A stretch of 7,648 bases of DNA, taken from Candidatus Cloacimonadota bacterium (GTDB taxonomy: Bacteria; Cloacimonadota; Cloacimonadia; Cloacimonadales; TCS61). A model generated the notes under the pieces. The model did not search any database. It had not been told where the DNA came from and worked only from the letters and a program-made list of their open reading frames with translations. Below, one piece after another: positions 1-5,520 of the stretch (positions are counted from its first letter, which is position 1; every line of letters begins with the position of its first letter). The stretch lies in contig DRTC01000601.1 in the NCBI GenBank assembly GCA_011372345.1, positions 1-7,648 on the forward strand, given 5' to 3'. Made by a program: the position numbers and the translations under genes.

Positions 1-2
1 CA

Positions 3-155
3 AATAAGTCACAAATTGAAATTGCAAAAAAATTAGGAATTTCATATCAGGCTTATCAAAAATTGGAAAATCCGAGAAAATGTAATCCAACTTTGAAAAC
101 TCTTGAAAAAATAGCTAAAACTATGAAAAAGAAGATCGAATTTGCGATTAAATAA
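3..155 (+). CDS. HicB/Xre-type HTH antitoxin, 3' end only
   Basis: Open frame entering from the left edge and stopping at TAA 153-155; about 50 residues are visible. They form a compact helix-turn-helix: QIEIAKKLGIS looks like the first helix and turn, YQAYQKLENPRK the recognition helix, and NPTLKTLEKIAKTM the following helix. The YQ..QKLENP...NPTLKTLEKIA pattern is the one I associate with the C-terminal DNA-binding domain of HicB-family antitoxins. These neutralise a HicA mRNA interferase and repress their own operon. The N-terminal toxin-binding part and any hicA lie outside the window, so a plain Xre regulator remains possible. The segment is AT-richer than the cluster that follows (16 G/C of 60 at 61-120) and looks functionally unrelated to it. 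Confidence 0.7.
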   Translation, partial: NKSQIEIAKKLGISYQAYQKLENPRKCNPTLKTLEKIAKTMKKKIEFAIK

Positions 156-170
156 TAATTAAAATATAAA
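142..170 (+). promoter_or_regulatory. putative sigma70-type promoter of the acyl-CoA cluster
   Basis: TTGCGA at 142-147 (4 of 6 matches to TTGACA) is followed after exactly 17 nt by TATAAA at 165-170 (5 of 6 matches to TATAAT). The -35 box lies within the last codons of the antitoxin gene. Transcription would start near 177, about 30 nt before the first gene of the cluster. Chance matches are common in such AT-rich sequence, so this rests on the spacing and position. Confidence 0.4.
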
Positions 171-207
171 AAAATAAATAATTTCATCATGAATATAAAG
201 GAATAAT

Positions 208-996
208 ATGAATAAGAATTTTAAAACAATCCAACTCAAAAAAAAAGACAAAATCGCATACATAACTTTGAACCGTCCTGAAATCCATAATGCTTTCAAC
301 GATACAATGATTTCCGAACTAACGGAAGTTTTTGAAGATTTAAAGGATAATGATGATGTTCGAGTAATTATCCTGACAGGAAATGGAAAATCATTTTGTG
401 CCGGAGCAGATCTGAAATGGATGAAGAAAATGAAGGATTTTTCTTATGAGGAAAATCTGGAGGATTCGCTTGCTCTTTCCAAAATGTTCTTCAAAATGTA
501 TTCTATTAAAAAACCGACGATCTGTCTCGTGAATGGAGCAGCGATCGGCGGTGGAACCGGATTGGTGGCTGTTTGTGATATTGCAATCGCTGCTGAAAAA
601 GCAAAATTCAGTTTCAGTGAAGTTAAACTGGGGCTTGTTCCGGCATGTATTTCTCCTTATGTTGTGAAAAAATGCGGGGAAGGTCGTTGCCGGGAATTCT
701 TCCTGACCGGAGAAAGATTATCAGCAGATAAAGCCTGCAAATCAGGACTCATAAACTTTGTAGTTCCCCTCGAAGAAATGGATGTATTTACAGGAAAAAT
801 CACCAAACAACTTATCACCAGCGGACCGGAAGCGATTGGAATGTGCAAAGACTTGTTGAGTAAAGTTCCTGAAATGGATTTAATAGAAGCTGGAGATTTT
901 ACCGCAGATGTTATCTCCAAAATGCGAATTTCAGACGAAGGTCAGGAAGGAATGAATGCCTTTTTTGAAAAAAGGAAACCAGATTGGATAGAATAA
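208..996 (+). CDS. enoyl-CoA hydratase/isomerase family protein, LiuC (methylglutaconyl-CoA hydratase)-like
   Basis: A 262-residue crotonase-fold protein of normal family length, acting in the cytoplasm on a CoA thioester. The oxyanion-hole segment is SFCAGADLKWMKKM (62-75). The second glycine-rich loop is GAAIGGGTGLVAVCDIAIAA (110-129). SEVKLGLVPACISPYVV follows at 137-153. The AGADL.WM..M and GL.PA.ISPYVV patterns are those I associate with bacterial LiuC/GnyH, which hydrates 3-methylglutaconyl-CoA to HMG-CoA in leucine catabolism. Of the two catalytic glutamates of classical enoyl-CoA hydratase, the second is kept (Glu138) and the first is replaced by Gly118, which I believe is typical of that subfamily. 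The start is supported by AAAGGA at 197-202, 5 nt before the ATG. It is the first gene of the cluster and is followed by biotin carboxylase, which fits carboxylation then hydration of a branched enoyl-CoA. The fold is certain; the substrate is inferred. Confidence 0.88.
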   Translation: MNKNFKTIQLKKKDKIAYITLNRPEIHNAFNDTMISELTEVFEDLKDNDDVRVIILTGNGKSFCAGADLKWMKKMKDFSYEENLEDSLALSKMFFKMYSIKKPTICLVNGAAIGGGTGLVAVCDIAIAAEKAKFSFSEVKLGLVPACISPYVVKKCGEGRCREFFLTGERLSADKACKSGLINFVVPLEEMDVFTGKITKQLITSGPEAIGMCKDLLSKVPEMDLIEAGDFTADVISKMRISDEGQEGMNAFFEKRKPDWIE

Positions 997-1002
997 AAAG
1001 GA

Positions 1003-1075
1003 AACCGCGAAATACACGAAACACGCGAAAATAAATAAAACAAGAATTTGCGTTTATTAGCGTTCATTCGCAGTT
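1003..1075. repeat. imperfect inverted repeat filling the 997-1086 spacer
   Basis: The spacer is built of short related words (CGCGAAA, CACGAAA, CACGCGAAAA, then GCGTTTATT, GCGTTCATT, CGCAGTT). AACCGCGAA at 1003-1011 pairs with TTCGCAGTT at 1067-1075 with one mismatch (C1006/A1072). Further in, AATAAA at 1030-1035 pairs with TTTATT at 1053-1058, and CGC at 1024-1026 with GCG at 1060-1062. The right arm ends next to AGGG (1076-1079), the likely ribosome binding site of the biotin carboxylase gene. I see no coding content and no T tract, so it does not look like a terminator. Confidence 0.6.
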
Positions 1076-1086
1076 AGGGAAAATAT

Positions 1087-2589
1087 ATGTTCAAAAAAGT
1101 ATTAATAGCAAATCGTGGTGAAATCGCGATCAGAGTTGCAAAAGCGTGTAAAGAAATGGGGATTTCAACCGTTGGAGTTTACTCCGAAATCGATAAGAAA
1201 TCGCTTCATCTTCGTTTTATGGATGAGACGGTTTGGATTGGTGATTCTCCTGCAATTTCCAGTTATTTGAATATTGAAGCGATTTTGGATGCAGCTCGCA
1301 AAACAAATTCGGAAGCGATCCATCCCGGATATGGTTTTTTAGCAGAAAATGAAATTTTTGCTAAAGCCTGCGAAGATGCTGGAATTATTTTTATCGGACC
1401 GAGTTCTAAAACTCTAAATCTCGTGGCTGATAAAGTTGCGTCGCGAAATACTGTAAAAAAAGTTGGTGTTCCCATCATTCCAGGTATGGAAATGACGAGC
1501 ACGGATTTGGACAAATTCAAAGCTGCAGCGAAAGAAGTCGGTTACCCGGTGATGATCAAAGCATCGATGGGCGGCGGTGGGAAAGGAATGCGAGTTGTCT
1601 ATCATGAAAAAGACATCGAAAAAAGTATTGCTATCAGTCAACGGGAAGCCTTGAGTTCGTTTGGTGACGATTCCATTTACCTGGAAAAATATATCGTACA
1701 ACCGCGTCATATCGAGTTTCAGGTTTTACGGGATAATTTCGGGAATTGTGTTCATCTTTTCGAACGGGAATGTTCAATTCAGAGAAGGCATCAGAAAATA
1801 ATCGAGGAAACTCCTTCTCCTGCTTTGACAGATGAGAAACGGCAGCAAATGGGAGAAGCAGCAAAAAAAGTGATCGATGCATCCGGATATACAACCGCTG
1901 GCACTGTCGAATTTCTTTTTGATAAGAATAAGAATTTCTATTTTCTGGAAGTCAACGCTCGAATTCAGGTCGAACATCCGATCACTGAAATGGTAACAGG
2001 AGTCGATCTGGTCAGACAGCAGATTTTGATCGCAGCAGGAGAGAAACTCCAACTTTCACAGGAACAGATCAAACAGAACGGACACGCGATCGAGACTCGA
2101 ATTTACGCGGAAGATCCGGATAATAATTTTGTGCCGTCTCCAGGAAAGATCCATTTTTTATCCGAACCGCAAGGTCCGGGAATTCGCGTCGATTCAGGTA
2201 TTTTTACAGGCTGGAATGTTCCCCCACATTATGATCCTATTCTTTCCAAATTAATTGTCTGGTCGGAAAACCGCGAGATAACGATCAAAAGAATTGTGGA
2301 AACTCTAAAGGATTATATCATTCTCGGTATTAAAACCAACATTGCTTATTTGAGCAGGATCATAAAAAATGAAAAATTTATCGCAGGAAATTTCGATACA
2401 CATTTTATTGATAACAATGAAAAAATCCTGCTTCCGATGCACGAAAATCTTGATCTTGCCTTGATTGCAGGTTCCCTAACAAGCAAACTTGCAGTTAAGA
2501 AGAAGAAAGAAGTTCAAGTTACACAATTTTCTACAAAAACTACTCCCTGGCAGGAATTGGGTCATTGGGAAATCTGTTCATCGAGTTAG
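1087..2589 (+). CDS. biotin carboxylase subunit of an acyl-CoA carboxylase (MCC/PCC alpha type)
   Basis: A 500-residue cytoplasmic protein that carboxylates the biotin of its carrier partner using ATP and bicarbonate. In order: N-terminal biotin-carboxylase domain (KVLIANRGEIAIRV, 4-17; HPGYGFLAEN, 79-88), ATP-grasp domain (GGGGKGM, 162-168), and C-terminal biotin-carboxylase domain ending near 450. Residues matching the E. coli AccC active site are all present: Lys116, Lys158, His208, Lys237, Glu275, Glu288, Arg292, Glu296 and Arg338. NARIQVEHP has Ala291 where Thr is usual. About 50 residues follow the catalytic domain and end in TPWQELGHWEI (486-496), which resembles the start of the BT domain of one-chain 3-methylcrotonyl- or propionyl-CoA carboxylase alpha subunits. 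The chain stops there and the rest of that domain is in the next gene. The ATG has AGGG 7 nt upstream. No carboxyltransferase is nearby, so the acyl substrate is undetermined. Confidence 0.93.
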   Translation: MFKKVLIANRGEIAIRVAKACKEMGISTVGVYSEIDKKSLHLRFMDETVWIGDSPAISSYLNIEAILDAARKTNSEAIHPGYGFLAENEIFAKACEDAGIIFIGPSSKTLNLVADKVASRNTVKKVGVPIIPGMEMTSTDLDKFKAAAKEVGYPVMIKASMGGGGKGMRVVYHEKDIEKSIAISQREALSSFGDDSIYLEKYIVQPRHIEFQVLRDNFGNCVHLFERECSIQRRHQKIIEETPSPALTDEKRQQMGEAAKKVIDASGYTTAGTVEFLFDKNKNFYFLEVNARIQVEHPITEMVTGVDLVRQQILIAAGEKLQLSQEQIKQNGHAIETRIYAEDPDNNFVPSPGKIHFLSEPQGPGIRVDSGIFTGWNVPPHYDPILSKLIVWSENREITIKRIVETLKDYIILGIKTNIAYLSRIIKNEKFIAGNFDTHFIDNNEKILLPMHENLDLALIAGSLTSKLAVKKKKEVQVTQFSTKTTPWQELGHWEICSSS

Positions 2590-2596
2590 ATGAAAT

Positions 2597-2714
2597 TCAT
2601 TGAAATGATTCATTGAGATAGACTGAATGAATTGAGGAAAACTGAAAACAGAATAATGAAAAAAATTATTCAATATATTCAGTTTATTTCAGTGATTTCA
2701 TTTTATTTCAATGA
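2597..2714. repeat. long imperfect inverted repeat between the biotin carboxylase and biotin carrier genes
   Basis: This fills most of the 142-nt spacer 2590-2731. The outer stem is TCATTGAAAT at 2597-2606 with ATTTCAATGA at 2705-2714, 10 perfect pairs. The inner stem pairs 2610-2635 with 2670-2695: of 26 positions, 21 are Watson-Crick, 4 are G-U wobbles in the + strand RNA, and only A2630/A2675 is a mismatch. A small apical hairpin (AATAAT 2652-2657 with ATTATT 2665-2670) is also possible, competing at one base. The right arm ends 6 nt before AAGGA (2721-2725), the ribosome binding site of the next gene. There is no T tract after it, so I do not read it as a terminator. Confidence 0.8.
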
Positions 2715-2731
2715 TATGAAAAGGAATAAAT

Positions 2732-3223
2732 ATGGAACAAAAGTTTAACTTTTTGGAAAAAACTCATAAAGTCAATTTTGAAGAAAGAGATGAGTTTTAT
2801 AAATTTCAGATCGATGATAATCAGGAATACAATATTTCAAAAGTAGAAATTGAATCAAACCTGGTTTCATTCAAACATAAAGGAAAGACTTATAACATCT
2901 TTTACGCAGCTGAAAAAGAACAGATATTCCTTTCTATAGATGGAGAGAACTATACTCTCCAACTCGAAAGAGATGTCTCTTCAAAATCGAAATCCGGAAA
3001 GCAACAAAAAGGTGATAGTATTGTTTCTCCAATGCCCGGATTACTCGTAAAAATTCCGGTTGCTGTTGGGGACAAAGTCAAATCCGGAGACACCCTTGCT
3101 ATCGTAGAAGCGATGAAAATGCAGAATGAGCTTCCTGCTCCCCGCGATGGGATCATTAAAAGCATTAATGGGAAGGAAGGTGAACAGGTGGATGCTCTTC
3201 AAGTAATAGTAGAATTAGAATAA
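2732..3223 (+). CDS. biotin carrier subunit (partial BT domain plus biotinyl domain) of the acyl-CoA carboxylase
   Basis: A 163-residue protein. Residues about 1-82 are a run of short beta strands (YKFQI, YNISKVEI, LVSFKHKGKTYNIFY, QIFLSIDGENYTLQL) like the BT beta-barrel of carboxylase alpha subunits. Residues 83-94 are a Ser/Lys/Gly-rich linker. Residues about 96-163 are a complete biotinyl domain: SPMPGLLVKIPVAVGDKVKS, then EAMKM with Lys129 as the biotinylation site, then PAPRDGIIKS and GEQVDALQVIVELE. It carries carboxybiotin between the upstream biotin carboxylase and a carboxyltransferase that is not in this window. The ATG has AAGGA at 2721-2725. The stop is 17 nt before the next gene, so those two are probably cotranscribed. 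Stand-alone carriers of this length are often labelled AccB or PCC/oxaloacetate-decarboxylase gamma-like; the BT-like N-terminus argues for an alpha-subunit fragment. Biotinylation is near certain, the exact complex is not. Confidence 0.9.
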   Translation: MEQKFNFLEKTHKVNFEERDEFYKFQIDDNQEYNISKVEIESNLVSFKHKGKTYNIFYAAEKEQIFLSIDGENYTLQLERDVSSKSKSGKQQKGDSIVSPMPGLLVKIPVAVGDKVKSGDTLAIVEAMKMQNELPAPRDGIIKSINGKEGEQVDALQVIVELE

Positions 3224-3240
3224 AATAAACGGAGGAAAAT

Positions 3241-4020
3241 ATGGATTACAAATACTTAATTGTTGAACAAAAAGAGAAGATCGGTTACATCAAATTCAAC
3301 CGACCGGAAGTTCTCAATGCCGTGAATATTGAGACAGTTCTGGAAGTGGAAAAAGCGTTGTTGGATTTCAACAAAAGCGCAGAAATTCTGGTGATAATTT
3401 TGACTGGAGAAGGAAAATCGTTTGTTGCCGGTTCGGATATTTCACGATTATCAAAAATGAGTTCTCTTGATGCCCGTGAATACAGTCAGATCGGTCAGCG
3501 AGTTCTGGCTTTTATGGAAAATATGGAAAAACCTGTGATCGCAGCAATCAACGGTTTTGCTCTCGGTTCGGGTTGTGAAATCGCGATGGCATGCGATATC
3601 AGGATCGCTTCCGAAAAAGCAAAACTCGGGCAACCGGAAGTTAAACTCGGGATTATTCCCGGACACGCCGGTTCGCAAAGACTTCCCAGATTAGTCGGAA
3701 TCGGAAAAGCAAAAGAACTGATCTTTACCGGTGATATTATCGATGCTAATGAAGCCTTGAGGATCGGTTTGGTGAATCAAGTCGTCAGTCCGGAAGCTTT
3801 AATGGAAGCAGCTGAAAATCTGGCAAAGAAAATAATTGCAGTAGGACCTAGAGCCGTTAAAGTTTCCAAAACCGTGATCAATCGCGGGATCGATTCCAAC
3901 CTGACAACAGCAATTTCTTATGAAATGGAAGCGTTCAGTATGCTCTTCTCAACCGAGGAGGCTAAAGAAGGTATGACGGCTTTTCTGGAAAAAAGGAAAC
4001 CGAAATGGACAAATAACTAA
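3241..4020 (+). CDS. enoyl-CoA hydratase (crotonase, short-chain type)
   Basis: A 259-residue crotonase-superfamily enzyme of normal length that adds water to a 2-enoyl-CoA to give the 3-hydroxyacyl-CoA, or the reverse. Oxyanion-hole motif FVAGSDISRL (61-70). Glycine-rich loop ALGSGCEIAMACDIRIA (107-123) with catalytic Glu113. Second catalytic Glu133 in GQPEVKLGIIPG (130-141). Both acid/base glutamates are present, unlike the LiuC-like paralogue at the start of the cluster, so this is the better candidate for general crotonyl-CoA-type hydration. The C-terminal EGMTAFLEKRKPKW is typical. The ATG follows GGAGG (3231-3235) at 5 nt, a strong site. The last two sense codons and the stop are formed by the first copy of a 16-bp tandem repeat. 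With the dehydrogenase and thiolase downstream it completes a beta-oxidation set. Confidence 0.93.
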   Translation: MDYKYLIVEQKEKIGYIKFNRPEVLNAVNIETVLEVEKALLDFNKSAEILVIILTGEGKSFVAGSDISRLSKMSSLDAREYSQIGQRVLAFMENMEKPVIAAINGFALGSGCEIAMACDIRIASEKAKLGQPEVKLGIIPGHAGSQRLPRLVGIGKAKELIFTGDIIDANEALRIGLVNQVVSPEALMEAAENLAKKIIAVGPRAVKVSKTVINRGIDSNLTTAISYEMEAFSMLFSTEEAKEGMTAFLEKRKPKWTNN

Positions 4021-4058
4021 AATGCTAAATAACTAAAATGCTAAATAACTAAAATGCT
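4011..4058. repeat. three perfect tandem copies of a 16-bp unit
   Basis: AAATAACTAAAATGCT occurs three times without a mismatch at 4011-4026, 4027-4042 and 4043-4058, followed by an A run. The first copy supplies the final AAT AAC TAA codons of the upstream hydratase gene, so the array starts inside the coding sequence. See the inverted counterpart at 4134-4154. Confidence 0.95.
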
Positions 4059-4154
4059 AAAAAAAATCAAAATATCAAAATCATTAAATTCAAAAAAAAT
4101 GTACATAAACTTTTCTATTCGACTTTTTAGGAATTTTAGCATTTTAGAAATTTA
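4042..4154. repeat. inverted repeat formed by the third 16-bp copy and a downstream arm
   Basis: CTAAAATGCTAAAA at 4049-4062 is perfectly complementary to TTTTAGCATTTTAG at 4134-4147 (14 pairs). After a 2x2 internal loop, TAAAT at 4042-4046 pairs with ATTTA at 4150-4154. The arms are separated by 71 nt of A-rich sequence. The downstream arm looks like about two units of the same 16-mer in inverted orientation, the second degenerate (CTTTTTAG near 4123-4130). The other two tandem copies can form 13 of the 14 pairs, so alternative folds exist. The right arm ends just before AAGGAG (4162-4167), the ribosome binding site of the dehydrogenase gene. Confidence 0.75.
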
Positions 4155-4172
4155 TTATAAAAAGGAGAAAAA

Positions 4173-5510
4173 ATGAATTTAGACGAAAGGTTACAAAATG
4201 TAACAGTGATCGGTGCAGCGGGAAAAATGGGAAGCGGGATCGCGGTTCTCGTTGCCCAGGAAATGTCCAAACTGAAACTGAAACCTGAATACAAAGAGAG
4301 GATATTCAGATTGAATTTAGTGGATATTACTGAAAAAGCATTGGACGGACTTCGCAGCTATATGAAGGCTCAACTTCTCAAAGCTGCAGAAAAAGCAACT
4401 GTCTCGTTACGAGCGATTTATGCTGACAGAAAAGATCTGATTGAAAACGGAGAGATCATAAACGCCTTTGTTGATGACACTTATGCACTTATCAATTTCA
4501 CAACAGATCCGAATATTGCAAAAAATTCCCACCTGGTTTTTGAAGCAATATTTGAAAATGAAGAGATCAAGATCAAGGTCTTAAAGCAACTTAAAGAAAT
4601 CTGTTCGGATGATACTCTCTTTCTAACCAATACTTCCAGTATTCCAATTTCATTTTTAGATAAAGAAGCTGGACTCGATGGCAGGATAGTCGGTTATCAT
4701 TTTTATAATCCACCTGTAATTCAGAAATTGGTGGAAATCATTTATGCAGATGACACAACCGATGAATTGAAAGAAATTGGAATGGAATTCGGGAAAAGAC
4801 TGCGTAAAAAATTAGTTCCGGCTGCAGATATTTCCGGATTTATCGGGAATGGACATTTCAGCCGCGACGGACTTTATGCGATGAACAAAGTGGAAGAACT
4901 CAAGGATGAATACGGCTATCACGGTGCACTTTATATTATGAACAAGATTTCGCAGGATTTCCTGGTGCGTCCGATGGGAATCTTCCAACTCATCGATTAT
5001 GTCGGACTCGATGTCTTCCAATCATTACTAAGAGTTATGAGAACTCATCTTAAACTCGAACACTTGAACAGCGACATGCTCAATCGATTTATGGATAAGA
5101 AAATCGCAGGTGGACAAAATCCGAATGGTTCTCAAAAAGATGGTTTCATCAAATATGAGAAAAATCGTCCAGCTGGAGTTTATAACATCGAGGAAGGCAA
5201 ATATCACATGTTCGATGAGGACTGGAGAGCAGAGATCGATAAGAAGATCAATCCATCAGGAGAGAAATTTACACCATGGAGAGCATTATTGATGGATGCT
5301 CAGAAAATGGAAAAACTCGGAAACCATTTCGATCATCTGAAAGAGATAAATACTTACGGTTCAAATTTAGCACTCGATTTCCTGAAAGCAACCAAAGAAA
5401 TCGGTGAGAACCTGGTCAAAGACGGAGTCGCAGAATCAGAAAAAGAAGTTAATGAAGTATTGATGAACGGATTCTTCTGGCTTTACGGTCCGATAAATAA
5501 TTTCATATAA
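4173..5510 (+). CDS. 3-hydroxyacyl-CoA dehydrogenase family protein (long form)
   Basis: A 445-residue NAD-dependent oxidoreductase that converts a 3-hydroxyacyl-CoA to the 3-ketoacyl-CoA, or the reverse. Rossmann motif VIGAAGKMGSGIA (12-24), then Asp51 at the end of the second strand, as expected for binding the NAD ribose. Active-site segments: NTSSIP (153-158), GYHFYNPP (174-181) with His176, LVEII with Glu188, and SGFIGN with Asn226, matching the family's Ser/His/Glu/Asn set. A C-terminal dimerisation domain begins around RPMGIFQLIDYVGLDVF (266-282). It is much longer than the roughly 280-residue single-domain enzymes. The extra length lies in a spacer between strand 2 and the NFTTDP region (about 60-108) and in the C-terminal half (about 300-445). 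AAGGAG at 4162-4167 is 5 nt from the ATG. The thiolase starts about 10 nt after its stop, so the two are surely cotranscribed and probably act in sequence. Confidence 0.92.
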   Translation: MNLDERLQNVTVIGAAGKMGSGIAVLVAQEMSKLKLKPEYKERIFRLNLVDITEKALDGLRSYMKAQLLKAAEKATVSLRAIYADRKDLIENGEIINAFVDDTYALINFTTDPNIAKNSHLVFEAIFENEEIKIKVLKQLKEICSDDTLFLTNTSSIPISFLDKEAGLDGRIVGYHFYNPPVIQKLVEIIYADDTTDELKEIGMEFGKRLRKKLVPAADISGFIGNGHFSRDGLYAMNKVEELKDEYGYHGALYIMNKISQDFLVRPMGIFQLIDYVGLDVFQSLLRVMRTHLKLEHLNSDMLNRFMDKKIAGGQNPNGSQKDGFIKYEKNRPAGVYNIEEGKYHMFDEDWRAEIDKKINPSGEKFTPWRALLMDAQKMEKLGNHFDHLKEINTYGSNLALDFLKATKEIGENLVKDGVAESEKEVNEVLMNGFFWLYGPINNFI

Positions 5511-5515
5511 AGGAG
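5511..5515 (+). promoter_or_regulatory. ribosome binding site that decides the thiolase start
   Basis: AGGAG directly follows the dehydrogenase stop codon. Two ATGs come next, at 5518 and 5521. Only 2 nt separate AGGAG from the first but 5 nt from the second, matching the 5-nt spacing of the cluster's other strong sites (3231 and 4162). The second ATG is therefore the likelier start. Confidence 0.7.
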
Positions 5516-5520
5516 AAATG

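Noticed and set aside
657..920. Minus-strand open frames opposite the hydratase and other cluster genes
   Set aside because: All lie opposite confident + strand genes, have no recognisable domains and no convincing starts; they are antisense shadows.
2597..2714. Rho-independent terminator between the biotin carboxylase and biotin carrier genes
   Set aside because: The stem is long, AT-rich and interrupted, and no T tract follows the right arm; the next gene also needs transcription and has no clear promoter of its own.
2590..2731. Sequencing frameshift separating one fused carboxylase gene
   Set aside because: The 142-nt spacer has stops, a structured repeat and a proper ribosome binding site before the second gene; no single insertion or deletion would restore a continuous chain.
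4022..4068. Tandem four-codon reading frames (Met-Leu-Asn-Asn-stop) in the 16-bp repeats
   Set aside because: They follow automatically from the repeat unit, have no ribosome binding site and are too short to support as genes.
4011..4154. CRISPR array
   Set aside because: The units are 16 bp, directly adjacent with no spacers, and only three in number, so this is a simple tandem repeat.
4153..4158. TATTAT as a -10 box for the dehydrogenase gene
   Set aside because: Transcription would start within the ribosome binding site, leaving no usable leader, and no -35 of fair quality is at the right distance.
5110..5292. Small + strand open frame within the dehydrogenase gene
   Set aside because: It lies wholly inside a well-supported gene in another frame, has no ribosome binding site, and reads as a shadow of the real codons.
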